From assembly GCA_019843655.1 (NCBI GenBank), contig JACDQD010000106.1, positions 1,364,001-1,428,000 on the forward strand: 64,000 bases of DNA, in the 5' to 3' direction. Source of the stretch: Lethocerus indicus. Lineage: Eukaryota; Arthropoda; Insecta; Hemiptera; Belostomatidae. Positions 1 through 15,072 of the stretch are shown piece after piece. The notes under the pieces were generated by a model. The model had not been told where the DNA came from and made no database searches. It saw nothing but the letters and a program-made list of their open reading frames with translations. Numbering within the stretch: the stretch's first letter is position 1; the number at the start of each line of letters is the position of its first letter. Both the position numbers and the translations under genes were made by a program.

Positions 1-3000
1 TGACATAAAGATATCGGGGTAGTTAAATGATTCAGCAGCACAACTTTATGATTGAAGCGAAATTCGGTTATTTCTACTAAGTTATTTCTGCTGACTCTCA
101 CCGGCTGAGTCGAAGTAATAAATCACGGTTTAGGTCTAGTGCGAGAGAAACGAATCATCTATTTTAGATTAATAGTAGGATAAGGCTGTGACAAAATCCG
201 CAATATTACACGTATCCAACAGTAGCGCCTTCTGAACAGGTAGCGCAGGTTTATCCTCAATTCAATTGCCATACCAATCTCTCCGATACAACCCCAGTCG
301 CGGAGATTATTATTACATGCGGATTATGGCAGGAAGAGGATTGCTAGAACGAAGAACACTACAACAATGTAGGCCTGAGGGTAATACAATAGAATCGAGG
401 GATGTAACAATGGGATAGAGATGCACCTGGCGATAACAGGAGAGCTAAAGAGAGGAAAAATGCTAATTATTTATTTGGCAATGGCTAAAAATATCATGTC
501 GCTAGAGCTGCACTAAGATTCCCGTAATTAACCGCGATTAACCATAATATAAAAGGATGGCTCCATTATTCTAATGACCAGCGAGAAGCTATAATTCCTG
601 CAATTCAAACTACCTCCAGGTTCCTTGATTTACTATTTTTTCTTCATCATTATTTGAACAATTAAATCACAAACGCAATGATAGCGCATCACGTAACCTC
701 TGTTATTACTGCCCATGATTGCATCGTAACTAATTTAGATGTTCCTGGGTTCTCGCTCTATTTTACTTTCGTAATTCTAGACCTTTCCCCTGCCAAATTC
801 GAATGTTTTTCCTCGTGTTTTTACCATTAATAAAACGCATACAAGTCACATAAACATTCCACCGTGCCTTGGACTATATACATGTGGGGAATGAAAAAGA
901 AATATACTGCACTTCGGGGAGTACGTAAGGCCACCAAAGTTTCCCTGCGTCTTGACTCAACAGTCAAAGTTATAGTCAAATAAACTCGCGACTTAGAGTT
1001 CTTTTGAGTCCTTTTTCATTTTTCTTCTCCTTTAGTCTTTTCTGTGTCTCCTTTGTGTTCTTGCGGAGGGACAGGAAATACTTTTCACTGAAGAAACACG
1101 CGTAATGGGATGACCCAAATTTCAAAATGACACCACCGCACCTCCTTCCCCTTTGCAAGCCCCAGAAAAACAACTTTCTACACTCCTATTCACTGTTTAA
1201 GACATTAATTAAGTAGTCCCTACGGTTCAAATGTTCCGTGACGTAAAAAATGTTCTCTACATAAACTTGCTTATTCAAATTGATCAAATAAATTCCTTAA
1301 CGCTATATGCCACTTGTTAGTAGAAATTCAAATTATTACCCATAATAAGGTGAATTTTATAGTCATATGAAAATGTAATGATAAAGCAGTATGTTGTTTA
1401 ATTGTAAAATAATCCGTGGCCTCCAGTCCACATACAATGAGAGAGAGGGAATATTCAGACAGGTTTTGCAGCATGTTTTTTTGTTTAGCTACAGGAAAAA
1501 AGCTTGATTTTATAATTTAAGGTTTATAAAATGGTGTAATTCCGTAACACCGTTAAGAGATTCGTCCCTTTTTCAAAACACTGATTCAAAATATCAATGT
1601 TAGTTAAAACTCTGTTTTCGTTATAAAATAATTCTGGTATTGGCTCATTAAGATGTTCTTGAAGAAATGAATCCCTAAATGTAAAGCATGGAGAAATATG
1701 CTTGATTCGACCTGACGTGGTTGGAGTCACGTATGTTTCGTAGTCAGCAGCTCACATATTCTCTCAAATATTCTAGTTGAGGATTCGCTCTATAACTGAA
1801 TGATTTTTTATTTATTTAAAGTACAAGGTTCTGGTTTAAGAATTACATATTAACCTCTCCTATAAAGTGTAAACTTAATAAATACTAAGCAATGCTTCAA
1901 CGGTAGTCAACATGCTTATCGGGAAATGGTATTGACGATGGTAAGAAGACGAAATGATATTGCTCAATACCAAATTGATGAGTGACGGGTAATCAATCTC
2001 TAGAGTGAATACACTGTAAAATTCACCAATACTTTATTTTCAACGGACGAACTGTACATATGCTGGCTGGCCTATCAATATATTAGGCGTCATATCAACA
2101 TTGTCACGGAAATAGAAGCGTCCGCGATAGATCTTCGTCAGTTCCACAGACCATAAAAGGATGGACTTCATGAAGAAAAGGGAAGAACGACGGAGAGACG
2201 TGGAAGTGCGGGTAACCTACTAGTTCGCACCAAGGGCGATCTCCCTCGCAGCCTTCACACCATCCCCACTGGCGGGGTATATCGAATTACTCGAGTAGGC
2301 CTGCGGGGAAGAGGAAGAATGGTATCACGTCCTGTGGGACTACCCCCTCTGAAGCTAGAAGAGACCCCGTGTCACCAGTAGGAGTCGGAATAATCTTTGA
2401 GTCCGGGACACTATTACGGGAGCACTTTACAGCGCTCAGGCAATTCGCAGGAAAGGTTTTTTCCCCAGCGATCCGCTATCTCTGGACAAGAGGATTAAGG
2501 TTTTCCCTCTGCCAGGTTTTTCCCACCGTCAAGAGTCAACGCACACGCCTCCACGCGGCCGTACAGGGATAGGGCGCTTTGCTAGGAATCGAGGAGAAGT
2601 ATCCCGAACGAAATTTCGCGGGGAGAATGCACCCAAGATGAAGAGTAGTGCATGAGTCGCCGGGCAATATTGAGAGCAAAAAGTGCCACCCAGAAGAGAT
2701 AATTGATTAAGAAAAACAATCGAGATGTCTAGTGAGGACCATTGCAATGTGACAACAGTTCAACCGGCAAGCGGGTAGCTTATTACTTATTTAAATATTC
2801 ATAGCCAAAGAGATAGGGAATGCCGAAAATTGCGGTCGCAGTGAAGATAATTATTTTCCCGAGTCGTTAACCCGCGAGCCGCCCACGATCAAATCCCCAG
2901 AGTTCACGGACACGCCAGACTCCAACACTGTTTGCCCTCCAAACAAAAAACCAACAGATAACGAACATTTCGTACCGACCAGAAGTTTTTTAATGAGTTC

Positions 3001-4062
3001 AGTGCACGAGTTTCGTCGTACTGCGTCACCCGTTCTTCTCACCGAGGACGTAGGAAAGTGGACCATATATGTACTGTTCGTCCGAGGGGAAGAAGACGAG
3101 CGGAGGCCCGAGCACCTCCGAACGCCGGCAATCGTTTTAACCTTGAGAGTTCAAGGCTGACCGATCCCCGACATTAAAACATTATATAATTTCCCGCCTT
3201 AGGATCCGGCATAAATCCGGGCGATCGAAACTTACAAATTGTGCGCCGATTAAATAAAATCACGGGAATAGCAATTTATGTGTCACCATTCAAAATTATA
3301 CTTGACAAGGTCAAAGAAATATTATTCTTATTATACTGATAAATTAATAGAAAATCGTGTCATTTTGGACAATTATGACACATCCTAGACATGAATGAAA
3401 AATTTTGTTCTAAACAAATGTTCCACAATTGCTAATGGTTTATTATGCTTTGAAAATCAAGTATCCCTAGTAAATCCCGATCTCACCACGTGTATCTCGC
3501 AACGTTTGCTTTGCCCACTAACGGTGCGAAAACCTCGCATACGGAACAAAAATAGAACTAGGGTCGAACTACATTGAAAGTACTACTTTGTTACTGCCAA
3601 TTATTGGAACAGAAATTGTCCATCTATGATTTAAGAAGATGGTAAATATGAGCCATAGTTTAAGAATTGGACGAATTTATTCTCCCAACAACCAATACAA
3701 AATAGTAATTCCTTGCTCTTGAAGATCTGGAAATATCTAAACTATTCGATTTGATTAGATCTGGTCATGACGCAAGATATTTGAACAAACCTACCGCCAC
3801 AGTGAACTCCGCAAACAATTAAGTCGTCATAATCCATAGAAAGAACTGGCTGGTAAAACCAGGACTCACACTTTAGACCTTATACCTCAAATGATTCAGA
3901 AGTATTCCCCGGACCTGACGCCTACCACTCGTAAGGCCAACTCTCCGAACGTTTGTACTCATTAGGCAACCCAAACGGGATCTAACGAGGACTTCCGGGT
4001 TTGGGGTCGTAAACATCAAAATTGCAAATAATTGCGATGATCCTGCTGGAATGTATTCATTA
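1..4062. other. Non-coding AT-rich DNA
   Basis: No supported gene. A pyrimidine-rich tract at about 1000-1070 contains the acceptor-like TTTTCTTCTCCTTTAG ending at 1035, with no matching donor. A GC-richer patch spans about 2200-2640. Short frames of 60-72 codons have no recognisable product. Confidence 0.6.
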
Positions 4063-4072
4063 GGGGGGGGGG
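4063..4072. repeat. G10 homopolymer
   Basis: Ten G in AT-rich surroundings (TCATTA before, CGAAAA after). Confidence 0.95.
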
Positions 4073-7000
4073 CGAAAAGCTCTGATTGCGTACAGGCTCC
4101 TCATCAGTATGCCCGACCTCACGTAGCATTAGTATTCGCGTCGATTAGTCCTTCCTCCTTCCGAAGGCAATCGACGAAATCGTTCCCCAACAACAGACTG
4201 AGGACAGTGTGAACTTAATGGTTGTCTTCGCTGGGAGAAACACGTGAAAACATTTTTTATGCACAAAAAATTTCAAAACAAAGTAATATGAGGATGATGA
4301 GGAAGGTGATCGCGTAGATAGGATTGTGAGAGATGCTGTGGGAGGTCGCGGAGTACAATGAAGATGGGATTGAAAAATTACTGTTAAAACCACAAAAGAA
4401 GTTATACACAAACATTATTCCGTTAGTTATAAGTTTGAATAGATAACAATAACGTTACTACTCAAAATGGATTATTTCCACTCTATTGTGTACACTATGT
4501 TATTTTCCCAAATAAACGTAATGTAACAATGTAACCATAAAATGTAAAACTTTGTACTACAAAAATTGAAGACAAATATAAAAATATATTGTAGTTGGTA
4601 AATCCATGATACCTGAGAGCCAATAAAATGCAAAAGTTGATTATACAACAGTCTTCGTATTAATTTACAAAAAGGAACTCAGAGTGGACTAGAAGGTAAC
4701 GTGAATACCCACCGAAAATAATATCTAATGTTAAACAAATTTTTATTTCTCCTTTTCTTAAATGACGCCATCTGACACGGAGAAGACAGCAATTATAAAA
4801 CAACTATCTAATTTATTTTTATAGCCCACAGCAAGAATTCCTTCGCGAAACACCAAACCGGTATCACAGATTAATTTTTGAAGTTCTATAAACTGTAACA
4901 CTACACTACTTAATATTGAGCGTTCGTTAAGTGTATTCACTTCGAAAACGCGATTTCATCTAGCTTACAGTGAAAGGAGTAATCGCCGGCTGTTACACAG
5001 ATGATTACACGTTTCTCGAGTGATCGACCTAGGACCGGCCGTTTGAAGATCGCAAACCCGATACCTCCTCCTCTTCACCAAAGATCATTCTTTTTGGCTT
5101 AACCAACTCCCTTTATTACCGATCTAGAAACACTATATAGCAATCCGGCAGATTTTCTTTTCTTCTTCGGCCGCAAAAATAAACGGTATACAGTCACGTA
5201 GATAGCGATTGAACCAATAATTGCTTCCTATATACCATCTCCCAACCCTACAATACAAGGTTAAAACTCCATTTAACCCCCTATCTTTTTATTCATTCCA
5301 TTCGGATTGGCGTGTCCTAGCCTTTAGCCTACGGCCATTCATTAATGCCGATTTCCCAGGGAATCCCATGGCCGAAGATGAAGACTGCACATCCACAGAA
5401 GAAGACAGGTTCTCAGCGCAACTGCCACATTCTGGGCACAAGAAGAATGTAATCCAACATTGGATCTTTGTCTACAAAATGCTCCGTACAAAATTCACAT
5501 AACTCTATAATGGAACAACGGAGACCTTAGCGGGGTCGGCTCGCTCTCGATGTAAAGGCTGTCAGTCGCAAAACCAGTTTGGTGGGACTGTCGACAAATT
5601 AAGGTTGCAGGCCCCGTCCAGCTCTATCTCTTATAGAGCCCGCAGGGGACACCGAAGGTTTATAGCTGTATGGGTCCAGCGACCCTACGGTCCCCGGTTC
5701 ATATTAACCCCACACTACATCCAGAACAATTACACACCGACATAGCACTAAACAGTAGGCTCATGGAAGAGTCTTGCCGCAATTAAAGTCAGACTTCATT
5801 GGATATGATCTTTTAATGCCTAAAATTAAGCCATAGACGAATCTAATATTATTAATTAATCTGAATTCATTATTATCAAATAACTTTCACTAAATTTGCT
5901 CCAGCACTTCAACTGAAGGAAATTGTTTCCAAAAAGGAATAAGGAAAACTCTGAGAATAAAATTTATAAAAACTGACACGAGACATAAATCCTCCAGACG
6001 ACGTCGATGGAACGGAATGACGTTTAATTATAAGACTGTTGCGGAATAAATCAAAACGATTTTCAATTATCTAGATGCAGTTTATTTCATGAATATCTCG
6101 TTGAATAAAGAGGATAGTGGGAAAACATTAATTTTTCTTAACTTTGATGATAAAGTATCATACAGGCCGTCCAGTTCGCTTTTTGTATATCTTTTATTTG
6201 AAAAATAATATAAAAAAACATTCATCATTCATGCGTACCACAAATGAAGTGGAAACAGCACTCATCCTATACAAAAAAAATGAAAATATACATATTTATT
6301 AAATCATCACTACATAATGGCACTAAAATTAGCTTAAACAATGACAATTCTAAACAAGGGAAAAATACATATGTTTTTACTTATAAGAAAGAATTTTTAT
6401 AAATTGAGGGAGGAATAAAGAAAGAAAACCTACTAATCGGGGCTATTCGGAGTAAAGTCGAAACACCAGTTTCCTTGGAAACCATGAAGTGCGTACCCAG
6501 CGTTAAACAACCCCTTCAAGTGGGCCCCTCGTGGGCCTGCTGTTTTCAAGATCCCTTCTCATGGATTATACCACGCACTGAGATTGAGATAACTGGGAGT
6601 ACCGTGCTGTGAATCAGTTTCAAGTAAGACTTAAGTGGATTTACGTACACACCTTCTTCACAGTTATAAACTGATAAAAAGAATTTTCGGGGTCTGATGT
6701 CATTACTTATACGAAGTGAAAAAAAGGCAGGATATAGTTACCAGCAGAAACTTTGACCATCACATGTATCTAAATTATATAAATATGAATATAAACATGA
6801 TTTTAAAATAAATGGTGTTTAATATTTGTTGCGACGGTCATAATGTTTTCAGCGTTTTCTCTGTAACAACTGGTTCTGCCGCCCGGGAGTAGAGAAATTC
6901 AAGAGTTAGTAGACTAACTCAATAGGATTCCAAACCTAGACCTTTCTTCAGCCAGTGTTCAGGGTGTACACTTTCCCTTAAGCATCTACAGAATTAGTTA

Positions 7001-7727
7001 CTTCAACTCACTTTAACCTTTGTCCTCCCCGGATTTTTTGTCCCGTTCGGTGTCGGAAATTTACTGCAAATAATTGAGGATTTACTATATGGTGGTGTCA
7101 TTATGGCGGTTGGTCAGTTCGAGGGAAGAGGGCCTTGATTGGACGGATGTGGCAGACACAACAAACGCTCTCCCATTGTCCTCCCGGTGGAGGGACCAAC
7201 GCTCCGGGGTCCGACAAAGCAGTTTCCTTTGTACGCTCTTCCTCATATTAATGGTACCGAATAATTTTTAGCTTTTTATTTCCCCGACCGCTGCTCCGCC
7301 CACCCGTCCTCTCCCTACACGCAACCCATCTTATGGGAAGCCGGCGGCAACACGAGGCATCCACCTTATGAATAAAACGTCCGGTTTAATGCGACAAAAG
7401 GCCTTTCATATCCTATAGAAAAAAAAGATTCCTTGCTCGAGAATAACATCCGTTTATTCCGGACCGTATCTTCCGACCGTAATAACCCGATTGGTCATGG
7501 AGAGGGCCATCAGATGCTAATACAGGCCGGCGTGCGAGCGTCGCCGCCACCAATTACGGCGTGACGTAAAACAGAAGGCGCCCTTTGATACTAAAGAGTG
7601 ATTTATACCTTCAGGTTTTATTAGGAATTATACAACTAGACTTTTTTGCTTGCAGAGTTAGAAATGGCAATTCGAGTCACATAAATGGACAATATTTTGA
7701 TTTATAACTTTCCCCGAACGCGAGCCA

Positions 7728-7775
7728 ACTGGGTCAATGGATAATGCAACTTACTAGGGGATATTAAACCTCACG
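7728..7775 (+). mobile_element. Weak tRNA-like repeat fragment
   Basis: ACTGGGTCAATGGATAATGC (A-box-like) is followed by ATATTAAACCTC (decayed B box). The TCAATGGATA portion resembles the fragment near 41.9 kb, so both may come from one family. Confidence 0.16.
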
Positions 7776-10120
7776 CTTCATCAGACAGCTTGCCTAGAAA
7801 GACATTATAATAAACGTAAAATAAAGGATCGATTATGCTCTCTACCGTAGTGGATTTACCAATAATTGACATTTTATCACACTACTTGGAAATACTTGAA
7901 TTTAAGTTCCGCGTTTAGTGTTCTATTCATCTTAACAAATTACGCCGCATACAAAGTGGACAGACAAAGGTAAACTGTTGGGAATATAATTACGAGGTGA
8001 AAGGCAAATATAATAGCATTTGCCATATCAAACTACGTTTACTCTTGCTACTTTTTCCCATGAAGCAGTCCCCTCGGACCTATCCTTTTCAAGTGGTACG
8101 AGGGGGAACTTCGGGATCATCAAAAGCAAAACTTCCAAGTGGACCTTGCCCCGTAACGGACTCAAGAGCACGAAACACTCGCTTGTTTACGCACAACCGT
8201 TTGCCTCCCATCAGTAAACGAACCCTGGATAAACAGAGGCGGCTTAAATGATTTTTAAACACTCTAAAACTTATAAATCCCAGTACGACGGAACGGAAAA
8301 AAGGCGACAATCAAATATGTTGACCAATTGGACAAACCAAATGAGTTACGTAATCATGGAGCATTTCAGAAATTCGGAAGGCACCCAAAAAAGGAGAAAG
8401 TCCCCCGTCTATATTTCACTGGTTATTTCTGTTGAGGAAAAAGCACTGACCGAGAAGTAAAAACCAGCTCAAGGAAAAATGCGAGGCGGGTCAGCTTCTT
8501 CGAGGCAATTAGTTATAATGAAAATAAACGAAGGAGGACTTGCAGAAGCCCGGGCAGGTTTTAAGGCTCAGGCGTCCGCTTACCGAGCCATTTCAAAATG
8601 TATTTGAAAAATCAACTCACAAGTGACTTAATAGATTAGGTATCACAACAAGAATATAGTGCACGAAGCTTCATTCGCGGCCGTAATTAATGCTGTCCTT
8701 CACTAATTTGAGAAACGGAATAATAATGGCGAGGAGCCGAAATCTGTAAAGCATATAACCAAATAAGATAGTGGATACAGAAGGTAGCAAGAGAATCCAT
8801 ACCCTCATAAACCTCCAGTTATCCTCAAAATAATATTACATACGTTTATGTTTGCTGCAATATTATTTCCTGCTATAAGAATACTATTAAAGGATAATGA
8901 ACTAAAAGACATCAGCGAACAGATGAGTTCAAAGTATCCGACTGCGTCTAGGATCAGGTAAACAGAACTACTGTAAGTAGTTTCCACAGACGAAATAAGC
9001 CATAGGAAAATACAACAAAATTATATTGGACTGCCGTCGACAATTTTGAAACTAAAGGTTCAGCGACAATCCTCTGGGCAAATAATGAAAGTAACGATCC
9101 GCATTTATCTTCTTTTAGGCGGCCTATCCACATAAATCGTAGGCTCGGGTAGTAGGCAGGGAGAGGGAACACCGAGCGAGAGCTCCCGCAATCGGGGGAT
9201 TATACAAGGAGTCCCGGGCGTCAGAAGGGGTGGACCGCAATTTACTGGGCAATAAAATGGGGACGGACAACCGTTAGTGGGGAGTACGCCCGCCCGAAAC
9301 GCACCGGGAGCCGACGAAGGGACTTACGAATGATTTGTTGAGTTTAATTCGGGGGTACAGACGGGGGAGATATCCCTGCGGGGGACAATCCGGGACATAG
9401 TCCCCCTTTATAAACAAAACGATTCTTTTCGATCACGCTTTTCACGGTACCCCGGGAATGACGAAATGATGGGGGGGTTGGAGAGGGGTGCGTGATGTCC
9501 CAGTTACAACCAATTCGCAGGGACAGAGGCGTAGGTTTCAAACCATTGAGACCGCTGCAGACATTAAAATTACCCTAACAGTTTAATTCGGTATTTATAT
9601 ATATTTGCACTAAATAAGCTTAATGCCGGCTAAACTGATTATACTGGAAACTAGTATTCTATTACCCCGTCTTTATATTCTCCCGCTCTATACGTAGAAC
9701 GCAAAGTTGACCCACTCTTCTATCGGATCCTGAGGATGAAACGAGTAGGATTTCCGAAACATCGAAAGCAGACAACACCCAAGAGGGCCCCATTCAATGG
9801 AGCCCACTCGGGTGGTTTCCAAAAATGTTCTGTGGCTGTGGTTCAACCGATATTCTTCCCAAATCACGCCAGTGACAATATAATGAAGGAACGCAGTAAC
9901 AGTATCGTGTATACACCTCGCCACCAGAATTAACCATCGAAATAAATAAACTGAGCCCGCTTAGGATTTAGGAGGGCAGAAATCTATTGGGATGCCCTTT
10001 TAAAACGCCACGACGAGAAATAAGAAAGAGCCAACTCGGGGATAATTGAAATTTGCTGAGCGAGGCTCGGTCGACCTAAATTAAAGCCGCCCTGACATCT
10101 TACCCAGCACTAATTCACCA

Positions 10121-10145
10121 GAATATTTAATTTAAATAAATATTC
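10121..10145. repeat. AT-rich inverted repeat
   Basis: GAATATTTA and TAAATATTC arms of 9 bp around ATTTAAA. In this composition such a repeat may be accidental. Confidence 0.6.
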
Positions 10146-12763
10146 AATTTCATTAATTAAGGAATTCTCATCTGACTGGAATCGTCCAATTTCTCTGAGT
10201 AAATTACTTGAAAAACTAAAAGTCAATATCATCATCACCTGATTGGTGCAATTCATTTAAGACTGTTTTATAACTACTCCCTTTCTAAATACCTGGAATA
10301 CATTCATGCTTATAATATTAGATTGTTCTACATCATTGATTTTGTTGAATGGAAACAATCATTTATTGCATATATTTGAGTATACTGGAACAATATATAA
10401 ACTTATAGTTCAATAACAAGGATGTAGTTCTCATAAGCTATCAGTTAGAATATCAAGGATCCTGTTTAAATAACTAAGAAATGATATATTGAAACTATAT
10501 AGCGAGAATTGTATTTTTACAGTTTATTTGGAAAGGGGTTTAGGACGTTCAGAACATTGAGCGCTGTGTTTTGGGGTGAATCCGAAAACCAATGGGATTG
10601 GGGATAAAACACCGTGGGGTGGTGAGTGTCACTCACGTCATTAATATGATGGGGATGACGTAATGAAACCACAGGAGGCGCAGACCTGCCACAATCGGGA
10701 CACCAACACCCATCAACATCGGGATAATGCTTAAAACGTGTTCATCCCCCCCCAAGCCGTGCCAACCGTGGGGCGTTTTTCCGTGGGGGTAGTTTCGGAG
10801 TTTCCGAACATACAGAAATAGAAAAATCGGATATTCCACGAAAGAAACATTTTAAACGAATCCAATATACATCCCCCCATGATCTGCATTATTATTAAGA
10901 TTAATATATTTCCTAATAACTTCGACCCACTTTCCAAATCCTACGCTTTTGCCTACCATTAGCAATGCAGAATATTTCAGCTGCAAATCGGATTGAACAG
11001 TTTATATGTACCCTTCATAACAGTCAGAATCAAGCTGGACAAGATGTTTTTTGAAAGTATGGGCTTCTATATTTTATCATTGCGGTCGAGCGGAACAAAT
11101 TGGCGTTCAGTTTTTTGGCCATGATGTCACAACTCTAATCTATAGGAGATTTCTCTTCGAAGAACTGCGTCTGTACAAGTCGTAATAAAAATTGTTTATA
11201 CGTAGGTACAATATCGTCAGATATATGGGTGCCTTGTACCACCGTAAAATTTACTTGTACTAACGCCAGATAAATAGATTTCGAATGACATAAAATAAAT
11301 TACTGAGATACATATTGAGAAGCAATATGTTCGTGTACCAAATGTTACTATACCCTTTTATCAATTAAATTGCAAAGAGAACATCCTTATATAAGGCGGT
11401 GTACAATGCAAGCAGATGTACTAAAACATCCTACAACGGGGGCAGTAACGCCATCGGCCTTCTTCAGCGAAGGTTAGGTACATAAAATAACTCGTTTGCC
11501 ATGAATTATGAAACTGGTAATACCATTTAAAAATCGACCGATCAACCGAATTCTTAGGATCTCTGATTCTATTTCAGGATTCTCTACTCCTAGTCCTTTG
11601 AAGAAAACATCCTTTGTAATAAGATACATTCCATCCACCTTCCACTACTAGGTCAGCTTATTTTGGGACAGGCACAGAAGGACAAAATCCAATCGAGAAA
11701 ATATCCAGGGTTTTGTTTCCCCTATCTGGGAAATCCCGCAGGACAGGAAGCTGCGCCATTCGAGCGCTCTCTACCCTCCCAGCTACGGCCTGAATAAACA
11801 CGGGGACATGCGTTTTAATATTGTTTTTAAAAATTTTGCTGTAGAGGTAAATAGGCAGGAGCACTTAAAAAATAAAAATAAAACATTCTTAGGAGAAAAG
11901 AACAAGAATAACATTCAAATCTATTTATGTGATTTGTAGACGTTTATATCCTGTTTAAATAAAAATACCTATCTTTGTGGTGTAGGAATATATCTCGTAT
12001 CCTGCAGCACTGTTGATAGCATGCTGTCGTGATAATTGTTTATAATTTTTGTTAGTACATTAGTGTCTGTATATGCTCATGCCAGTGCTGAACATTTGAT
12101 CCAAATAAGGGTCGGTAGGTGCTACCGGTGGATGGTTAAAAACAAGTGCATTATTATTCCATAGTACTCACGACCGCGTCAGGAATCGAAGAGTAGTATG
12201 TGGGCGAAAGGTAGCAGCAATCAAAAAACGAAATAGGACTAACATCCGCAAATCCCTTCAGAATATACGAATAGACATATTTTCTTCACGGGTCTAAAAC
12301 CCCATTAAAATAATATTCTGTAGTATTAAAACAACAAGTATTAAAATAATTATCTGCCCGCACAAAATGCTACTGACAATAAACATAATGACACAAACTA
12401 TGACGACGTCCAAGTGAATCTTGATTTCCGACAACTCAATCACACGCCAGCTATAAGGGTGGTCTTCATTTTTTACAATCTCAAGCGTTTCTGCAATGCT
12501 AGTGTATTTTACAGCATTGAAAAGTTACTCATCTCGAAGCAGTAACCGAAAACAAATAAAATGGGACAATTGCACCTTTAGGAACCAATTTCGTACCAAA
12601 GTCGGACGTCCCCGATGAACAGTTATCCCAACATTTTCCTTTCACCTCGTCTGGGGAAACTCACCGCCGTTCCGAGGTAGAGGTTTATCCCCTCCGCAAA
12701 TGTCCAGGGTCGTCAGTGAAATAATAAGTATCGGGCGGGTATCAAATTTTATCCCCACCGGAC

Positions 12764-12798
12764 GGGGGGGGGGGGGGGCGAGGGCTTTGGGCTTTGGG
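12764..12798 (+). repeat. G15 homopolymer and G-quadruplex motif
   Basis: A run of 15 G (12764-12778) is followed by three GGG tracts at 12782, 12789 and 12796, separated by loops of 3, 4 and 4 bases. This fits the standard G-quadruplex rule. Two more GGG tracts lie at 12733-12739. Confidence 0.9.
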
Positions 12799-14976
12799 TC
12801 GGAAATAGAATACTGGGGACTACGCGGCGTAGGGTCGTAGGGAGCCCAGGAGGTGGCGGTCGTCGGGCCGGGGTCATCGTTCTCCGATGTACGATGGGAG
12901 AACCCCGAGCGGGGCTTCACTCCCACCACAGTCCCGACACCACTACGCCACACCGACACACTACACTACACTCTCTCCGACGGGCACATCTCAGCACTTC
13001 CCTCCTCTAACGCTCCTCAAGTTTTTCCGACTAAAAGAGCCCGACACCTCATCACTTCGAGACACCGGCCGGAACGACGACCCGGAGCCTTCTAGGAAAG
13101 AAAGAAAGAACGCTCGATGAGACCGACTGCGGACTATAACCGAACGCCACTGCGAATCGGAAATTCGGTTAAGCTCTAACGCCCGAACGTCTAAATCCCG
13201 ACGTCACCGATTAGAGTGATGCGGCTAAACGCATTCGATTCTCCGGTGGCGCACTCAATTTTGCTCAATTACAAATTTCAACTGGCTGAACGAGTGTAGC
13301 GCGCACTAACACCTGTATACTCATTAGATTTCAGTAGGGTAGTTGGCTCTTGAACACGTGTATGCCATCTAAAGTCCGCCCTTATCAATACCAGCAGCGG
13401 AGATGCCCATATACAGTGAGATAAGGTTATGGATAAGCAGTTACTCTTTAGTAGTAGAGTTTGATTCCCTGTCATCGGACCGAGTTTTGCTCAATTCAAA
13501 TTCAAACCACCAACAGTGAACAAAACAGAGTTAACGAAATTCAAAAAATGAGCTCATACAACCAAGTTCAGTCATACTGATCTCTTGGATCCTATTGAAA
13601 ATGCAGTTATCAGAAAGGCTAGTGCATAACTACTGCGATTTTCTGGTTTTCCATTCGGAATATCACTTCAGTAAAGAAGAGGTTGAGGCACAACTAAACC
13701 GTACCTTAATTAAGCAATGAGTGTTTACTAATTTCCTCCAAATGCGTGCATCTGTGTGATACAAAATGAGCGAAAGTGAAAGACAATACAGTAGATGAGA
13801 GAACAATGAGACACCCCCATCACACCCATCGAATTTGTCATTTTGGGCGGGAATGAAATCGCCACAGAGTTGCGACTAATTTGATTTGACACAATTAATT
13901 AGATGAATTTCCGCACAAAATAGGATAAATCTGGCAGAAAAAAGGAAAACGGCCTGGAACAATGATTCGGCCAGCTGAAGAATTAGCCACGGAAGTGGAT
14001 GGCAGCCAACACGGCCAGCCACAGTTTATTTAATGCGCGCCGGTCCTTGTTTATGCATGGAAACCATGCCGGGGGCAGAACAGGCTTTTACGCATCTAAT
14101 CGGATAGCACTGAACCAAAAAACGTGGCCAATTCAATCTGTTCGGTTAGATTTTCAGGATGAAATTAAATAATTCATGGCTATGGTTATATACTCTTGAG
14201 TCAAGGAATTGGTACTACTGATTTAATCAACGTCCGCCGAGTAGGGTCATTTGGTATCTAAGGATCAGTGGAATTCCAAACGGCAGCCGAACCTAATTTC
14301 TATCGTCCGGAATAATTCGCCGAAGACCCTCAGGAATTTCCGACGAGATATTAAACACGCGTACGACGGGTGGTGAGATATGAAAGGGAGTTCCCCGAGT
14401 TCAAACGAATATTCGAGGGGTTTTTCAAGGTATTAATGTACCTAACCAAATCTACAGTGACACAGGATAATTTAAAACATTATACAAGTTCGGCTGTAGT
14501 CGTTCATGAGGTGACACGTTCAGAGCTGGTTAAGCTCGCATCCAATACCAGTCGGGACCTTTCCTACATTATCGCCCAATGACTAAACTTAGCACACAAC
14601 AGCAATAATAAATGAATTAGAACGATATTCCTCTGGAACGAAGAGATAGAGCCGTCTGAAATTCTATCCGGACTTGGAATACAGTCAACGTAGTGTACAG
14701 TAAACAGCTGAGTTGTATATAAATAAATTCCTGTTTATATATTAAATTCTGTTGTAGGAAGTCCCTTGCCATTTTTCATAACCGATTTTTCAAACTAACG
14801 CAACGGAACTATCAACGACGGCCCTGAACGATCATTAGGGAAACCCATAGGAAATGAAGGAGAAACCTATTAGGCAAAAGCAATTAAAGAAAATTGGGGA
14901 AACTTGTGCTCTCCGCCGCAAACACCACTGGAAAACCGCTACTGCTACTGCATCCGTAGCGGGAAGGTCAGACCGT

Positions 14977-14993
14977 GGGAGGGAGGGAGGGGG
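14977..14993 (+). repeat. (GGGA)n G-quadruplex motif
   Basis: GGGAGGGAGGGAGGGGG: four G tracts with single-A loops, the most compact canonical quadruplex layout. Confidence 0.9.
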
Positions 14994-15036
14994 TTCGCAC
15001 ACAAAATAAGAAGAACCGGTTTCCCCTTTTCTAGCG

Positions 15037-15072
15037 CCAATTATACCTAGCCTAAGGTAGGCTATAATTAGG
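15037..15072. repeat. Imperfect hairpin
   Basis: CCAATTATACCTAGCCT pairs with AGGCTATAATTAGG, with a small bulge. Confidence 0.6.

Larger units (their letters stand above)
4073..12730. other. Non-coding DNA with short GC-richer patches
   Basis: No supported gene apart from a weak tRNA-like relic at 7.73 kb and an AT hairpin at 10.12 kb. GC-richer patches occur at about 7030-7330, 7500-7570 and 9180-9500. The remainder is AT-rich with no clear repeat. Confidence 0.55.

Noticed and set aside
13258..13512. Two TTTTGCTCAATT copies 230 bases apart as possible terminal repeats
   Set aside because: A 12-base match at this distance is expected about once by chance, and no element features lie between.
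14370..14582. 70-codon frame with a loose resemblance to the linker after a Gypsy-type reverse transcriptase
   Set aside because: Only scattered residues match (F, F, LTK), spacing is wrong, and no RT or integrase motifs surround it.
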